This document shows, one piece after another, positions 1 to 6,543 of a stretch of DNA of 6,671 bases. Location of the stretch: assembly GCA_035542855.1 (NCBI GenBank), contig DATKKM010000127.1, positions 1 through 6,671 on the forward strand, given 5' to 3'. The notes under the pieces were generated by a model. It was given only the letters and a program-made list of their open reading frames with translations, was not told the origin of the DNA and ran no database searches. The translations under genes were made by a program, and so were the position numbers. Within the stretch, counting starts at the first letter, position 1; every line of letters starts with the position of its first letter. The DNA comes from DATKKM01 sp035542855 (GTDB taxonomy: Bacteria; Chloroflexota; Dehalococcoidia; SM23-28-2; RBG-16-64-32).

Positions 1-1
1 C

Positions 2-1519
2 TACTCGGGGCTCATGCTCGGCATGCTCCTCGCCTCCCTGGACCAGACCGTGGTCGCCACCGCCCTGCCCACGATCGTCGGCCAGCTGGGCGGCCTCAAC
101 CATCTCTCCTGGGTGATCACCGCCTACTTGCTCACCTCCACGGCCTCAGTGCCGCTCTACGGCAAGCTGAGCGACATCTACGGCCGCAAGATCATGTTCC
201 AGGCGTCCATCGCCATCTTCGTCGTTGGCTCCGTCCTCTGCAGCCTCTCCCAGAACATGCTGGAGCTGGTGCTCTCCCGCGGCGCCCAGGGTCTCGGCGC
301 AGGCGGCATCATCGTCATGGCCATCGCCATCATCGGGGACATCCTCCCGCCCCGTGAGCGCGGCCGCTACCAGGGTTACACAGGCGGCGTCTTCGCCGTC
401 TCCAGCGTCATCGGGCCGCTGGTGGGCGGGCTCTTCACGCAGCACCTGACCTGGCGCTGGGTGTTCTACATCAACGTCCCCGTCGGCATCGCCGCGCTCA
501 TCGTCACGTCCATCGTGCTCAAGCTGCCGGTGAACAAGAAGCGGCCCTCCATAGACTACCTGGGCGCCGCCCTCATGGTCTCCGGCGTCACCAGTCTCTT
601 GCTCGTGGCCAGCTGGGGCGGCACCGAATACGCCTGGGTCTCACCGGAGATCATCGGCCTGACCGTTGCCGGCGTCGTCCTGCTCCTGCTCTTCATCGGG
701 CAGGAGTTGCGCGCGCCGGAGCCGCTGCTCCCGCTGCCCCTCTTCCGGGAGCGCTCCCTGGCGGTCGGCTCGGGCGTGCTCTTCATCGTAGGCATCGGCA
801 TGTTCGGGGCAATCGCCTTCCTGCCGCTCTATCTCCAGGTCGTGGAGGGCGTCTCCCCCACGATGTCCGGCCTGCGCCTGGTCCCGCTGATGCTGGGGCT
901 GATCGCAGCTTCGGTCGGCTCCGGGCGGTTCATCTCGGAAACCGGCCGTTACCGCTGGTTCCCCATCGTGGGGACGGCGATGATGACGATCGGTCTCTTC
1001 TTGCTCTCGCGCCTCACCACGGACACCAGCGTCCTGGTCTCCGGCATCGACATGGCGCTCATCGGCATCGGCGTCGGCTTCGTCATGCAGGTGATCGTCC
1101 TCGCCGTACAGAACTCCGTCGACTACCAGCACATGGGCACGGCCACCGCTGCCACCAACTTCTTCCGCTCCATGGGCGCGGCCTTCGGCGTCGCCGTCGC
1201 CGGCTCCATCATCAGCAGCCGCTTTGACCACAACCTCCCGAAGTACGTCAGCCAGCAAGACCTGCAGGGCATAGACCCCAAGATCCTGACCGCCGCACCC
1301 GCCCAGCTGTACACGCTACCGGACCCGGTGGTCCACGGCGTCCAGCAGGCGTTCTCCCACTCGGTTGACGCGGCCTTCCTGGTGATGGCGCCCCTCGGCA
1401 TCATCGCCTTCGCGCTGACGTGGCTGCTCCGGGAAGCGCCCCTCCGCGAGACCGTCCACGTCGGCTCAGCCGCGGAGGAGGAAGCGGCGCACGTCCAGCA
1501 GGCGGAGCCGCTGGTCTAG
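2..1519 (+). CDS. DHA2-family (EmrB/QacA-like) 14-helix MFS multidrug efflux transporter, 5' truncated
   Basis: An inner-membrane drug/H+ antiporter of the major facilitator superfamily, expected to export hydrophobic compounds using the proton gradient; the substrate cannot be read from sequence. Numbering from the ATG at 14: LDQTVVATALPTI (9-21) is the family's helix-1 motif. GKLSDIYGRK (50-59) is MFS motif A. LSRGAQGLGAGG (87-98) is motif B with its membrane Arg, and GVFAVSSVIGPLVGG (125-139) is motif C. WRWVFYINVPVG (147-158) is a DHA2 hallmark. I count about 14 hydrophobic segments, the last at roughly 451-472, after a polar loop (402-450) typical of the family. The hydrophilic C-terminus ends in an Ala/Glu-rich tail. 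The frame stays open to base 2 (Y-S-G-L before the Met), and relatives usually have residues before this motif, so the true start probably lies outside the window and the ATG at 14 is internal. The stop overlaps the stop of typA on the other strand. Confidence 0.93.
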   Translation, partial: YSGLMLGMLLASLDQTVVATALPTIVGQLGGLNHLSWVITAYLLTSTASVPLYGKLSDIYGRKIMFQASIAIFVVGSVLCSLSQNMLELVLSRGAQGLGAGGIIVMAIAIIGDILPPRERGRYQGYTGGVFAVSSVIGPLVGGLFTQHLTWRWVFYINVPVGIAALIVTSIVLKLPVNKKRPSIDYLGAALMVSGVTSLLLVASWGGTEYAWVSPEIIGLTVAGVVLLLLFIGQELRAPEPLLPLPLFRERSLAVGSGVLFIVGIGMFGAIAFLPLYLQVVEGVSPTMSGLRLVPLMLGLIAASVGSGRFISETGRYRWFPIVGTAMMTIGLFLLSRLTTDTSVLVSGIDMALIGIGVGFVMQVIVLAVQNSVDYQHMGTATAATNFFRSMGAAFGVAVAGSIISSRFDHNLPKYVSQQDLQGIDPKILTAAPAQLYTLPDPVVHGVQQAFSHSVDAAFLVMAPLGIIAFALTWLLREAPLRETVHVGSAAEEEAAHVQQAEPLV

Positions 1520-3345
1520 CGCGCCATCGCGGCGCCCTTGCGCTGCCGCGCCCGCTCGTGCTGCACAAGCGTCACCTTGCGCAGGCGGACGCTCTTCGGG
1601 GTCACCTCCAGGCACTCGTCCTCGCGGATGAACTCCAGCGCCTTCTCCAGCGAAAGGATGTGCGGCGGGATCAGCCCCTCCGTCTGCTCCTGCGTGGAGG
1701 AGCGGATGTTCGTCGCCTTCTTCTCTTTCGTTGGGTTGACGTCCATGTCCTCCGGCCGCGGGTTCTCGCCGATGATCATCCCCTCGTACACCTCAACGCC
1801 GGGGCCGATGAACAGCGGCCCGCGTTCCTGCAGGTTGAGCAGTGCGTAGGACATGCTCATGCCGCGCCGGTCCGCCACCAGGCTGCCCGTCGGGCGGGTG
1901 CGGATGTCGCCGTACCAGGGCTCGTAGCCTTCGAAGACGTGGTGCAGGATGCCGGTTCCGCGAGTCTCCGTCAGGAACTCCGTGTGGAAGCCGATCAGCC
2001 CGCGCGCCGGGATGATGTGCTCCAGCCGCACCCAGCCTGTGCCGTGGTTCACCATGTGCTCCATCCGCGCCTTGCGCAGCGCGAGTAGCTGCGTGACCAC
2101 GCCCAGGTAGTCCTCCGGGATATCGATCGAGAGGCGCTCCACCGGCTCGTGCAGCTTGCCGTCGATCTCGCGGGTCACCACCTGCGGCTTGCCGACCGTC
2201 AGCTCGAACCCTTCGCGGCGCATCGTCTCCACCAGCACCGCCAGCTGCAGCTCGCCGCGGCCCTGCACCTCCCAGACGTCCGGCCGGTCAATCGACTTCA
2301 CGCGGATCGATACGTTGCCCACCAGCTCCTGGTCCAGGCGGTTCTTCACCATGCGCGCCGTCAGCTTGTTTCCTTCCAGGCCCGAAAGCGGCGATGTGTT
2401 GATGCCGATCGTCATCGAAAGGCTCGGCTCGTCGACGCGGATCACCGGTAGCGGACGCGGGTCCTCCGGGTCGGCCAGCGTCTCGCCTATCGTCACCTCC
2501 GGCAATCCGGCGATGGCGATGATCTCGCCCGGGCCGGCCTCTTCCGCAGGCACCCGCTCCAGCGCCTCGGTCACGTAGAGCTCGGTGACCTTCACCGTCT
2601 GGATCGTCCCGTCCACGCGGCACCAGGCCACGTTCTGCGCCTTGCGGATCGTCCCCTGCCGCATCCGGCAGAGGGCCAGCCTTCCCACGTAGGGGGAGGC
2701 GTCCAGGTTCGTGACCAGCGCTTGTAGCGGGTGGCCTTCTTCGTAGTGCGGCGCCGGGATGTGCGCCAGCAGCGTCTCGAACAGCGGGACCAGGTTCTCG
2801 CCCGGTATCACCTCGCTGAGCGAGGCAGTGCCGGCGCGCGCGTTCGTATAGACAATCGGGAACTCGATCTGGTGCTCCTTGGCGTCGAGGTCGAGGAACA
2901 GCTCGTAGACCTCGTCCACCACCTGCTTGATGCGGGCGTCCGGGCGGTCGATCTTGTTGATCACCAGGATCACAGGCAGGTCCGCCTCCAGCGCCTTGCG
3001 CAGCACGAAGCGTGTCTGCGGCAGCGGCCCCTCGCTCGCGTCGACGAGCAGCAGCACGCCGTCGACCATCGTCAGGCCGCGCTCCACCTCGCCGCCGAAG
3101 TCGGCGTGGCCCGGCGTGTCGATGATGTTGATCTTCGTGTCGCCGTAGCGCACCGCCGTGTTCTTGGCCAGGATGGTGATGCCCTTCTCGCGCTCCAGCT
3201 CGTTGGAGTCCATGATGCGCTCGGCCACTTCCTGGTTCTCGCGGAAGACGCCGGTCTGCCAGAGCATAGCGTCGACCAGCGTCGTCTTGCCGTGGTCCAC
3301 GTGCGCGACGATTGCCACGTTTCGGATGTCGTTACGGATAGCCAT
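1516..3345 (-). CDS. typA: Translational GTPase TypA/BipA
   Basis: A ribosome-binding GTPase of the EF-G/LepA class. In characterised bacteria it supports 50S assembly and growth under cold and other stress. At 609 residues it is full length for the family. The GTPase motifs are intact: G1 AHVDHGKTT (14-22), G2 around EREKGITI (51-58), G3 DTPGH (76-80) and G4 NKID (130-133). The G5 region reads YTNARAG (166-172) rather than the common SAL/SAK form. A beta-barrel domain II follows (about 203-295), then EF-G-like domains III (about 303-378) and V (about 398-480). The TypA-specific C-terminal domain (about 485-595) contains KKATNIRSS and LEVTPKSVRLRK. The start is forced: an in-frame TGA lies eight codons upstream (3370-3372, complement) with no start codon between. 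The only Shine-Dalgarno-like stretch, AAGGAAGG, lies 15 nt upstream, which is longer than usual. The gene converges on the efflux gene and diverges from valS. Confidence 0.98.
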   Translation of the reverse strand: MAIRNDIRNVAIVAHVDHGKTTLVDAMLWQTGVFRENQEVAERIMDSNELEREKGITILAKNTAVRYGDTKINIIDTPGHADFGGEVERGLTMVDGVLLLVDASEGPLPQTRFVLRKALEADLPVILVINKIDRPDARIKQVVDEVYELFLDLDAKEHQIEFPIVYTNARAGTASLSEVIPGENLVPLFETLLAHIPAPHYEEGHPLQALVTNLDASPYVGRLALCRMRQGTIRKAQNVAWCRVDGTIQTVKVTELYVTEALERVPAEEAGPGEIIAIAGLPEVTIGETLADPEDPRPLPVIRVDEPSLSMTIGINTSPLSGLEGNKLTARMVKNRLDQELVGNVSIRVKSIDRPDVWEVQGRGELQLAVLVETMRREGFELTVGKPQVVTREIDGKLHEPVERLSIDIPEDYLGVVTQLLALRKARMEHMVNHGTGWVRLEHIIPARGLIGFHTEFLTETRGTGILHHVFEGYEPWYGDIRTRPTGSLVADRRGMSMSYALLNLQERGPLFIGPGVEVYEGMIIGENPRPEDMDVNPTKEKKATNIRSSTQEQTEGLIPPHILSLEKALEFIREDECLEVTPKSVRLRKVTLVQHERARQRKGAAMAR

Positions 3346-3360
3346 GGTTGTCTGTTTCTG

Positions 3361-3368
3361 CCTTCCTT
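3361..3368 (-). promoter_or_regulatory. Candidate Shine-Dalgarno of typA, unusually distant
   Basis: The complement reads AAGGAAGG, followed by 15 nt before the ATG at 3345. Typical spacing is about 5-10 nt. No closer purine-rich site exists, and the ATG is the only start after the upstream TGA. Three bases of the site (3366-3368) fall in a short odd palindrome, CTTGT-C-ACAAG (3366-3376), so local folding could affect access. That last point is inference. Confidence 0.4.
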
Positions 3369-3369
3369 G

Positions 3370-3434
3370 TCACAAGCAAAACCGGAGGCTTTGATGAAGC
3401 GGGTTCAGAGTCGCTCCACGCAGAGCCTCCGGTT
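3370..3434 (-). promoter_or_regulatory. Terminator-like/attenuator-like hairpin in the typA 5' leader
   Basis: On the minus strand, AACCGGAGGCT (complement of 3424-3434) pairs perfectly with AGCCTCCGGTT (complement of 3380-3390), an 11-bp stem. After one C-A mismatch, two more pairs extend it. Inside, GGAGCG and CGCTTC can form a second 6-bp tier (one G-U) closing a 10-nt loop. Immediately 3' comes TTTTGCTTGT, a broken U-tract, and then the typA ribosome-binding region. The arrangement looks like an intrinsic terminator placed between promoter and start codon, as in attenuated leaders, but no alternative anti-terminator is obvious and it matches no RNA family I can name. On the plus strand the stem is not followed by a T-run. 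It could instead be an mRNA-stabilising 5' stem. Confidence 0.45.
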
Positions 3435-3438
3435 GCTG

Positions 3439-3449
3439 TATCTATGTTA
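3439..3449 (-). promoter_or_regulatory. Possible typA promoter -10 region
   Basis: This lies in an AT-rich patch (about 3437-3451) within an otherwise GC-rich intergenic region. The complement contains TAACAT (3444-3449; four of six matches to TATAAT) and overlapping TAGATA (3439-3444). Transcription from TAACAT would start at about 3437, just before the leader hairpin. No convincing -35 hexamer is seen at 16-18 bp, so this rests mainly on composition and position. Confidence 0.25.
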
Positions 3450-3484
3450 ACACGCGGCGTTCCATTCGTTGGTAGGTGTTCCAG

Positions 3485-3604
3485 GTGGACCAGAACAACC
3501 AGCGCTACTGGCGCTACGTGTATGACAAGGCCACCGATACCTGGAAGTTAGTCGAGTTCGTGGACGGCCCCCTGCAGAGCGGCGGCCCCGTCAGCCCCTA
3601 CTAG
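3485..3604 (+). CDS. Unrecognised 39-residue small protein, or 3' remnant of a lost gene
   Basis: A short frame between typA and valS with strong coding character, ending at TAG 3602-3604. It is open from just after an in-frame TAG at 3473-3475, giving 42 sense codons, 39 of them with G or C in the third position. The product is rich in aromatic and charged residues (YWRYVYDKATDTWKLVEF) with a Gly/Pro/Ser tail, unlike the Pro/Arg/Ala/Ser-heavy shadow frames nearby. GTG at 3485 is preferred as start because AGGTG (3474-3478) lies 6 nt upstream; GTG at 3476 is the alternative and would add three residues. I recognise no family. There is no signal peptide or membrane segment. It could be a real small protein transcribed toward valS, or the surviving C-terminal end of a larger gene removed by rearrangement; the in-frame stop at 3473 and the lack of a clear promoter keep the remnant reading open. 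Confidence 0.4.
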   Translation: MDQNNQRYWRYVYDKATDTWKLVEFVDGPLQSGGPVSPY

Positions 3605-3661
3605 CGCGAATCCGCCCGGCCCGACAGGCCTTCCCGACACGCCGCCGGCTCTGCGCCGCCG

Positions 3662-3690
3662 TTCGCCGATACCCCCGCGTTTGTTATCCT
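3662..3690 (+). promoter_or_regulatory. Candidate valS promoter with extended -10
   Basis: TGTTATCCT (3682-3690) is a TGN-extended -10 whose hexamer TATCCT matches TATAAT at four of six positions and fits the TANNNT pattern. At 17-bp spacing the upstream hexamer TTCGCC (3662-3667) is only a weak -35, as is common with extended -10 elements. The predicted start of transcription falls at about 3697-3700, at or just before the valS ATG, which implies a leaderless or nearly leaderless mRNA. Confidence 0.45.
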
Positions 3691-3699
3691 GTTTTCCAC

Positions 3700-6375
3700 A
3701 TGACCACGCAGAAATCCCCTGACATGCCCAAGGCCTACGACCCCCAGGCGGTCGAGGCTGCCCTCTACCAGATGTGGATGGACAAGGGCTACTTCCGCCC
3801 GCGCGATAACGCCGGCCGCGAGCCCTTCTGCATCATCATGCCGCCGCCCAACGTCACTGGTGAGCTGCACCTGGGCCACGCCCTCACCGCCACCGTCGAA
3901 GATGCGCTCATCCGCTGGCACCGCATGCTGGGCGACCCCACGCTCTGGCTGCCCGGCGTCGACCACGCCGGCATCGCCACGCAGAACGTCGTCGAAAAAC
4001 AGATCGCCAGGGAGGGCATGACCCGCCAGGACCTGGGCCGCGAAGAGTTCGAGGCCCGCGTCTGGAAGTGGGTCGGCCAGATCCGCACCCGCATCGTGCT
4101 CCAGCACATGCGGCTCGGCGTCTCCTGCGACTGGTCGCGCGAGGTGTTCACGCTGGACGAAGGCCCGCAGCGCGCCGTCCGCGCCACCTTCAAGCGCCTC
4201 TTCGACGAGGGGCTGATCTACAAGGGCAAGCGCATCGTCAACTGGTGCCCCCGCTGCCAGACCGCCATCTCCGACCTGGAGGTCGAGCACGAGGAGACGC
4301 AGGGCAGCCTCTGGTACGTCCACTACCCCCTCCTGGACGACCTGGGCAACGTGACCGACGAGTACGTCACCGTCGCCACCACCCGCCCCGAGACGATCGT
4401 CGGCGACGTCGCCGTGGCCGTGAACCCGGAGGACGAGCGCTGGCAGAAGATCATCGGCCGCCAGGCGCTGCTGCCGATCATCGAGCGCCACATCCCGATC
4501 ATCGCCGACGAGGCCGTTGAGGCCGGGTTCGGCACCGGCGCCGTCAAGGTCACCCCCGGCCACGACCCCACAGACTTCGACATCGGCGCGCGCCACGGTC
4601 TGCCGGTCATCGTCGCCATGAACGCCGACGCTACCATGAACGCCGAGGCCGGCCCCTACAACGGCCTCGACCGCTTCGAGACGCGCAAGCTGATCGTCTC
4701 CGACCTCGATCGCCTCGGCCTGCTGGAGAAGACGGAGCCGCACACCTACTCCATCGGCCACTGCGAGCGCTGCGACACTATCGTGGAGCCGCTCGTCAGC
4801 GTGCAGTGGTTCGTGAAGATGGAGCCGCTGGCCAAACCCGCCATCGAAGCCGTCCGCGACGGGCGCATCCAGATCATCCCCCGCCGCTTCGATCGCGTGT
4901 ACATGCACTGGATGGAAAACATCCGCGACTGGTGCATCTCCCGCCAGCTCTGGTGGGGCCACCGCATCCCCGTCTGGTACTGCGACAACGGCCACATGTT
5001 CTCCGCCACCGAAGAGCCGTCCGCCTGCCCCGAGTGCGGCTCCGCGAAGCTGGAGCAGGAATCGGACGTGCTCGACACCTGGTTTTCGTCCGGGCTGTGG
5101 CCGTTCTCCACGCTCGGCTGGCCGGAGGAGACGCCTGACCTCAAGTACTGGTACCCCACGTCCGTCCTCGAGACCGGTTACGACATCCTCTTCTTCTGGG
5201 TCGCCCGGATGATCATGCTCGGCCTCTACGACATGAACGACGTCCCCTTCCGCCACGTCTACCTGCACGGCCTCATCCGGGACGCGCAAGGCCGCAAGAT
5301 GACGAAGAGCCGCGGCAACGTCGTCGATCCGTTGGAGCTGACGCAGAAATACGGCACGGACGCCGTCCGCTTCACGCTGGCCACTGGCGGCACACCCGGC
5401 AACGACTTCCGCCTCTTCGACGAGAAGCTGGAGGCCTCCCGCAACTTCGCCAACAAGATCTGGAACGCCGCCCGCTTCGTCGTCCAGTCCATGGGCGACG
5501 AGATGATCGCAATGCCGGAAGTCGGCGCCGCCTCCGCGCGCGCCGATTGGCCGCTGGAGGACCGCTGGATCGTCTCCCGCACGCTGGCCACCGCCCGCGA
5601 CGTCAACAAGCTGCTGGCCGACTTCCAGATCAACGAGGCCGGCCGCGTCCTCTACGACTTCCTCTGGAGCGAGTACTGCGACTGGTATCTGGAGATGGCT
5701 AAGGTCCGCCTCAAACAGTCCGACAACACGCCGCTGCCCGTCCTGGCCTGGGTGCTGCAGTCCGCCCTCCGCCTCCTGCACCCGATCATGCCCTTCGTCA
5801 CCGAGACCGTCTGGCAGCACCTGCGTGACCACGTCTCCGGCCTGGAAGAAGCCCTGATCATCGCCGGTTACCCGCTTGGGGAGGCGGAGCTGGACCCGGA
5901 GGCTGAGGAACAGGCAGCGCTCCTCATGGACGTCGTCCGCGCCATCCGCAACATCCGCGCCGAACGCGGCGTCGATCCGGCCCGCTTCGTCGAAGCCTAT
6001 GTGGCCACAGATGGGGCCCGCCCCGTCTTCGAACGCGGGCGCCCGCTGGTGGAGACGCTGGCCCGCGTCCGCCCGCTGCACGTCGTGGGCGACGCCGGCG
6101 AAGCGCCGAGCGAGGGCGTCGCCTCCGCCGTCCTCGCCCAGGCGCAGGTCGTCCTCCCGCTCGCCGGCCTGCTCGACCTCGACGCCGAGCGCGAGAAGCT
6201 CACCAAACAGCTCACCGAGGCCAGGGCCGATATCGAACGCCTGGCCTCCCGCCTCTCCGACGAGCAGTTCCGCTCCAAGGCGCCCGCCAACGTCATCGCC
6301 CGCCAGGAAGAGGCCCTCGCCGCCGCCCGCTCCCGCGCCGAAGGCCTGCAGGCCCGCCTGGCGGAGCTGGGCTAG
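3700..6375 (+). CDS. valS: Valyl-tRNA synthetase
   Basis: A cytoplasmic class Ia synthetase that charges tRNA-Val and hydrolyses mischarged Thr-tRNA-Val. At 891 residues it is full length. The HIGH-type motif is HLGH (57-60), within PPPNVTGELHLGH. The second catalytic motif is KMTKS (533-537), with Thr where Ser is usual. The CP1 editing domain spans about 190-345 and has TTRPE (227-231) and GTGAVKVTPGHDPTDF (278-293). As I recall the Thermus enzyme, its editing residues R216, F264, K270, T272, D276 and D279 align at a constant offset of 13 with R229, F277, K283, T285, D289 and D292. Cys pairs at 183/186 and 355/358, plus a C428-H432-C443-C446 cluster, suggest zinc-binding ribbons. SSGLWPFSTLGWP (463-475) and the anticodon-binding helices (about 610-770) follow. 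A C-terminal coiled-coil tRNA-binding arm covers about 826-889. ATG 3700 is chosen over ATG 3724 because of the adjacent -10; neither has a Shine-Dalgarno. Confidence 0.98.
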   Translation: MTTQKSPDMPKAYDPQAVEAALYQMWMDKGYFRPRDNAGREPFCIIMPPPNVTGELHLGHALTATVEDALIRWHRMLGDPTLWLPGVDHAGIATQNVVEKQIAREGMTRQDLGREEFEARVWKWVGQIRTRIVLQHMRLGVSCDWSREVFTLDEGPQRAVRATFKRLFDEGLIYKGKRIVNWCPRCQTAISDLEVEHEETQGSLWYVHYPLLDDLGNVTDEYVTVATTRPETIVGDVAVAVNPEDERWQKIIGRQALLPIIERHIPIIADEAVEAGFGTGAVKVTPGHDPTDFDIGARHGLPVIVAMNADATMNAEAGPYNGLDRFETRKLIVSDLDRLGLLEKTEPHTYSIGHCERCDTIVEPLVSVQWFVKMEPLAKPAIEAVRDGRIQIIPRRFDRVYMHWMENIRDWCISRQLWWGHRIPVWYCDNGHMFSATEEPSACPECGSAKLEQESDVLDTWFSSGLWPFSTLGWPEETPDLKYWYPTSVLETGYDILFFWVARMIMLGLYDMNDVPFRHVYLHGLIRDAQGRKMTKSRGNVVDPLELTQKYGTDAVRFTLATGGTPGNDFRLFDEKLEASRNFANKIWNAARFVVQSMGDEMIAMPEVGAASARADWPLEDRWIVSRTLATARDVNKLLADFQINEAGRVLYDFLWSEYCDWYLEMAKVRLKQSDNTPLPVLAWVLQSALRLLHPIMPFVTETVWQHLRDHVSGLEEALIIAGYPLGEAELDPEAEEQAALLMDVVRAIRNIRAERGVDPARFVEAYVATDGARPVFERGRPLVETLARVRPLHVVGDAGEAPSEGVASAVLAQAQVVLPLAGLLDLDAEREKLTKQLTEARADIERLASRLSDEQFRSKAPANVIARQEEALAAARSRAEGLQARLAELG

Positions 6376-6408
6376 GCCATTGCCGTAGGGGCCAATGGCA
6401 TTCGCCCC
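6376..6408 (+). repeat. Overlapping alternative hairpins just after the valS stop
   Basis: GCCATTG (6376-6382) pairs with CAATGGC (6393-6399) across a 10-nt loop, beginning one base after the valS stop. A second structure, a near-palindrome centred on 6398 (6388-6408), has GGGGC and AATG arms pairing with GCCCC and CATT arms and a single C-C mismatch. The two use the same bases and are mutually exclusive. Neither is followed by a T-run, so intrinsic termination of valS is not well supported. Confidence 0.45.
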
Positions 6409-6497
6409 AAACGCCGCCCTCCGAAACAACAACCGCCAGACAGGACACCGCCACGTCATACGCCAACAAGCGTCGCACGGCCGCCGGTCGCCCCTAC
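6385..6497. repeat. Possible small non-coding repeat element with inverted ends
   Basis: A 113-bp stretch is bounded by GTAGGGGC (6385-6392) and its exact reverse complement GCCCCTAC (6490-6497). Allowing mismatches, the ends resemble each other over about 17 bases (roughly 12 match). The left end carries the near-palindrome at 6388-6408, and the right end carries a short GC palindrome, CGGCCGCCG. The interior has no coding-like frame. GTAGGGGCGAATG-type palindromic motifs recur between genes in several GC-rich bacteria (general recollection), so a MITE- or REP-like element is plausible. No target-site duplication is visible, and copy number cannot be judged from one window. Confidence 0.35.
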
Positions 6498-6543
6498 AAC
6501 CCTGCTCCATTCGCGGCGGCAGCGCCTAAGCCAGGCGAACCAT

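Noticed and set aside
14..16. ATG at 14 as the true start of the efflux gene
   Set aside because: The frame is open to the window edge, the upstream residues Y-S-G-L continue a helix, and DHA2 proteins usually have residues before the LDQT motif. The start is most likely outside the window.
641..1258. A 205-codon frame antisense to the efflux gene
   Set aside because: It is low-complexity Asp/Glu/Ala/Arg/His sequence opposite conserved MFS helices, a frame shadow with no domain.
1521..1535. GCGCC/GGCGC hairpin as a bidirectional terminator between the convergent genes
   Set aside because: Only five base pairs, no T-run on either strand, and it lies inside the typA coding end. Such stems are frequent by chance in GC-rich sequence.
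2731..3450. A 239-codon plus-strand frame over the 5' half of typA
   Set aside because: It is antisense to the GTPase motifs of typA, rich in Val/Asp/Gln/Arg with no motif, and runs on into the hairpin region. It is a shadow.
3348..3551. A 67-codon plus-strand frame in the typA-valS gap
   Set aside because: Its composition is Ser/Thr/Arg/Pro-rich and it overlaps the better-supported 39-42 codon frame in a different phase, which has far stronger codon bias.
3620..3639. CCCGACA repeated at 3620-3626 and 3633-3639 in the valS upstream region
   Set aside because: A seven-base repeat with no relation to promoter geometry, in GC-rich low-complexity sequence where chance repeats are expected.
3435..3699. 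T-box leader or other known riboswitch upstream of valS
   Set aside because: No T-box core sequence, specifier loop or terminator is seen, and the predicted transcript starts at or next to the ATG.
3601..6510. A 969-codon open frame antisense to the whole of valS
   Set aside because: It fully overlaps an unmistakable valS. Its composition (Gly/Ala/Asp/Val/Glu with no recognisable motif) is what the complement of a GC-rich gene gives. Long antisense frames are common at this GC content.
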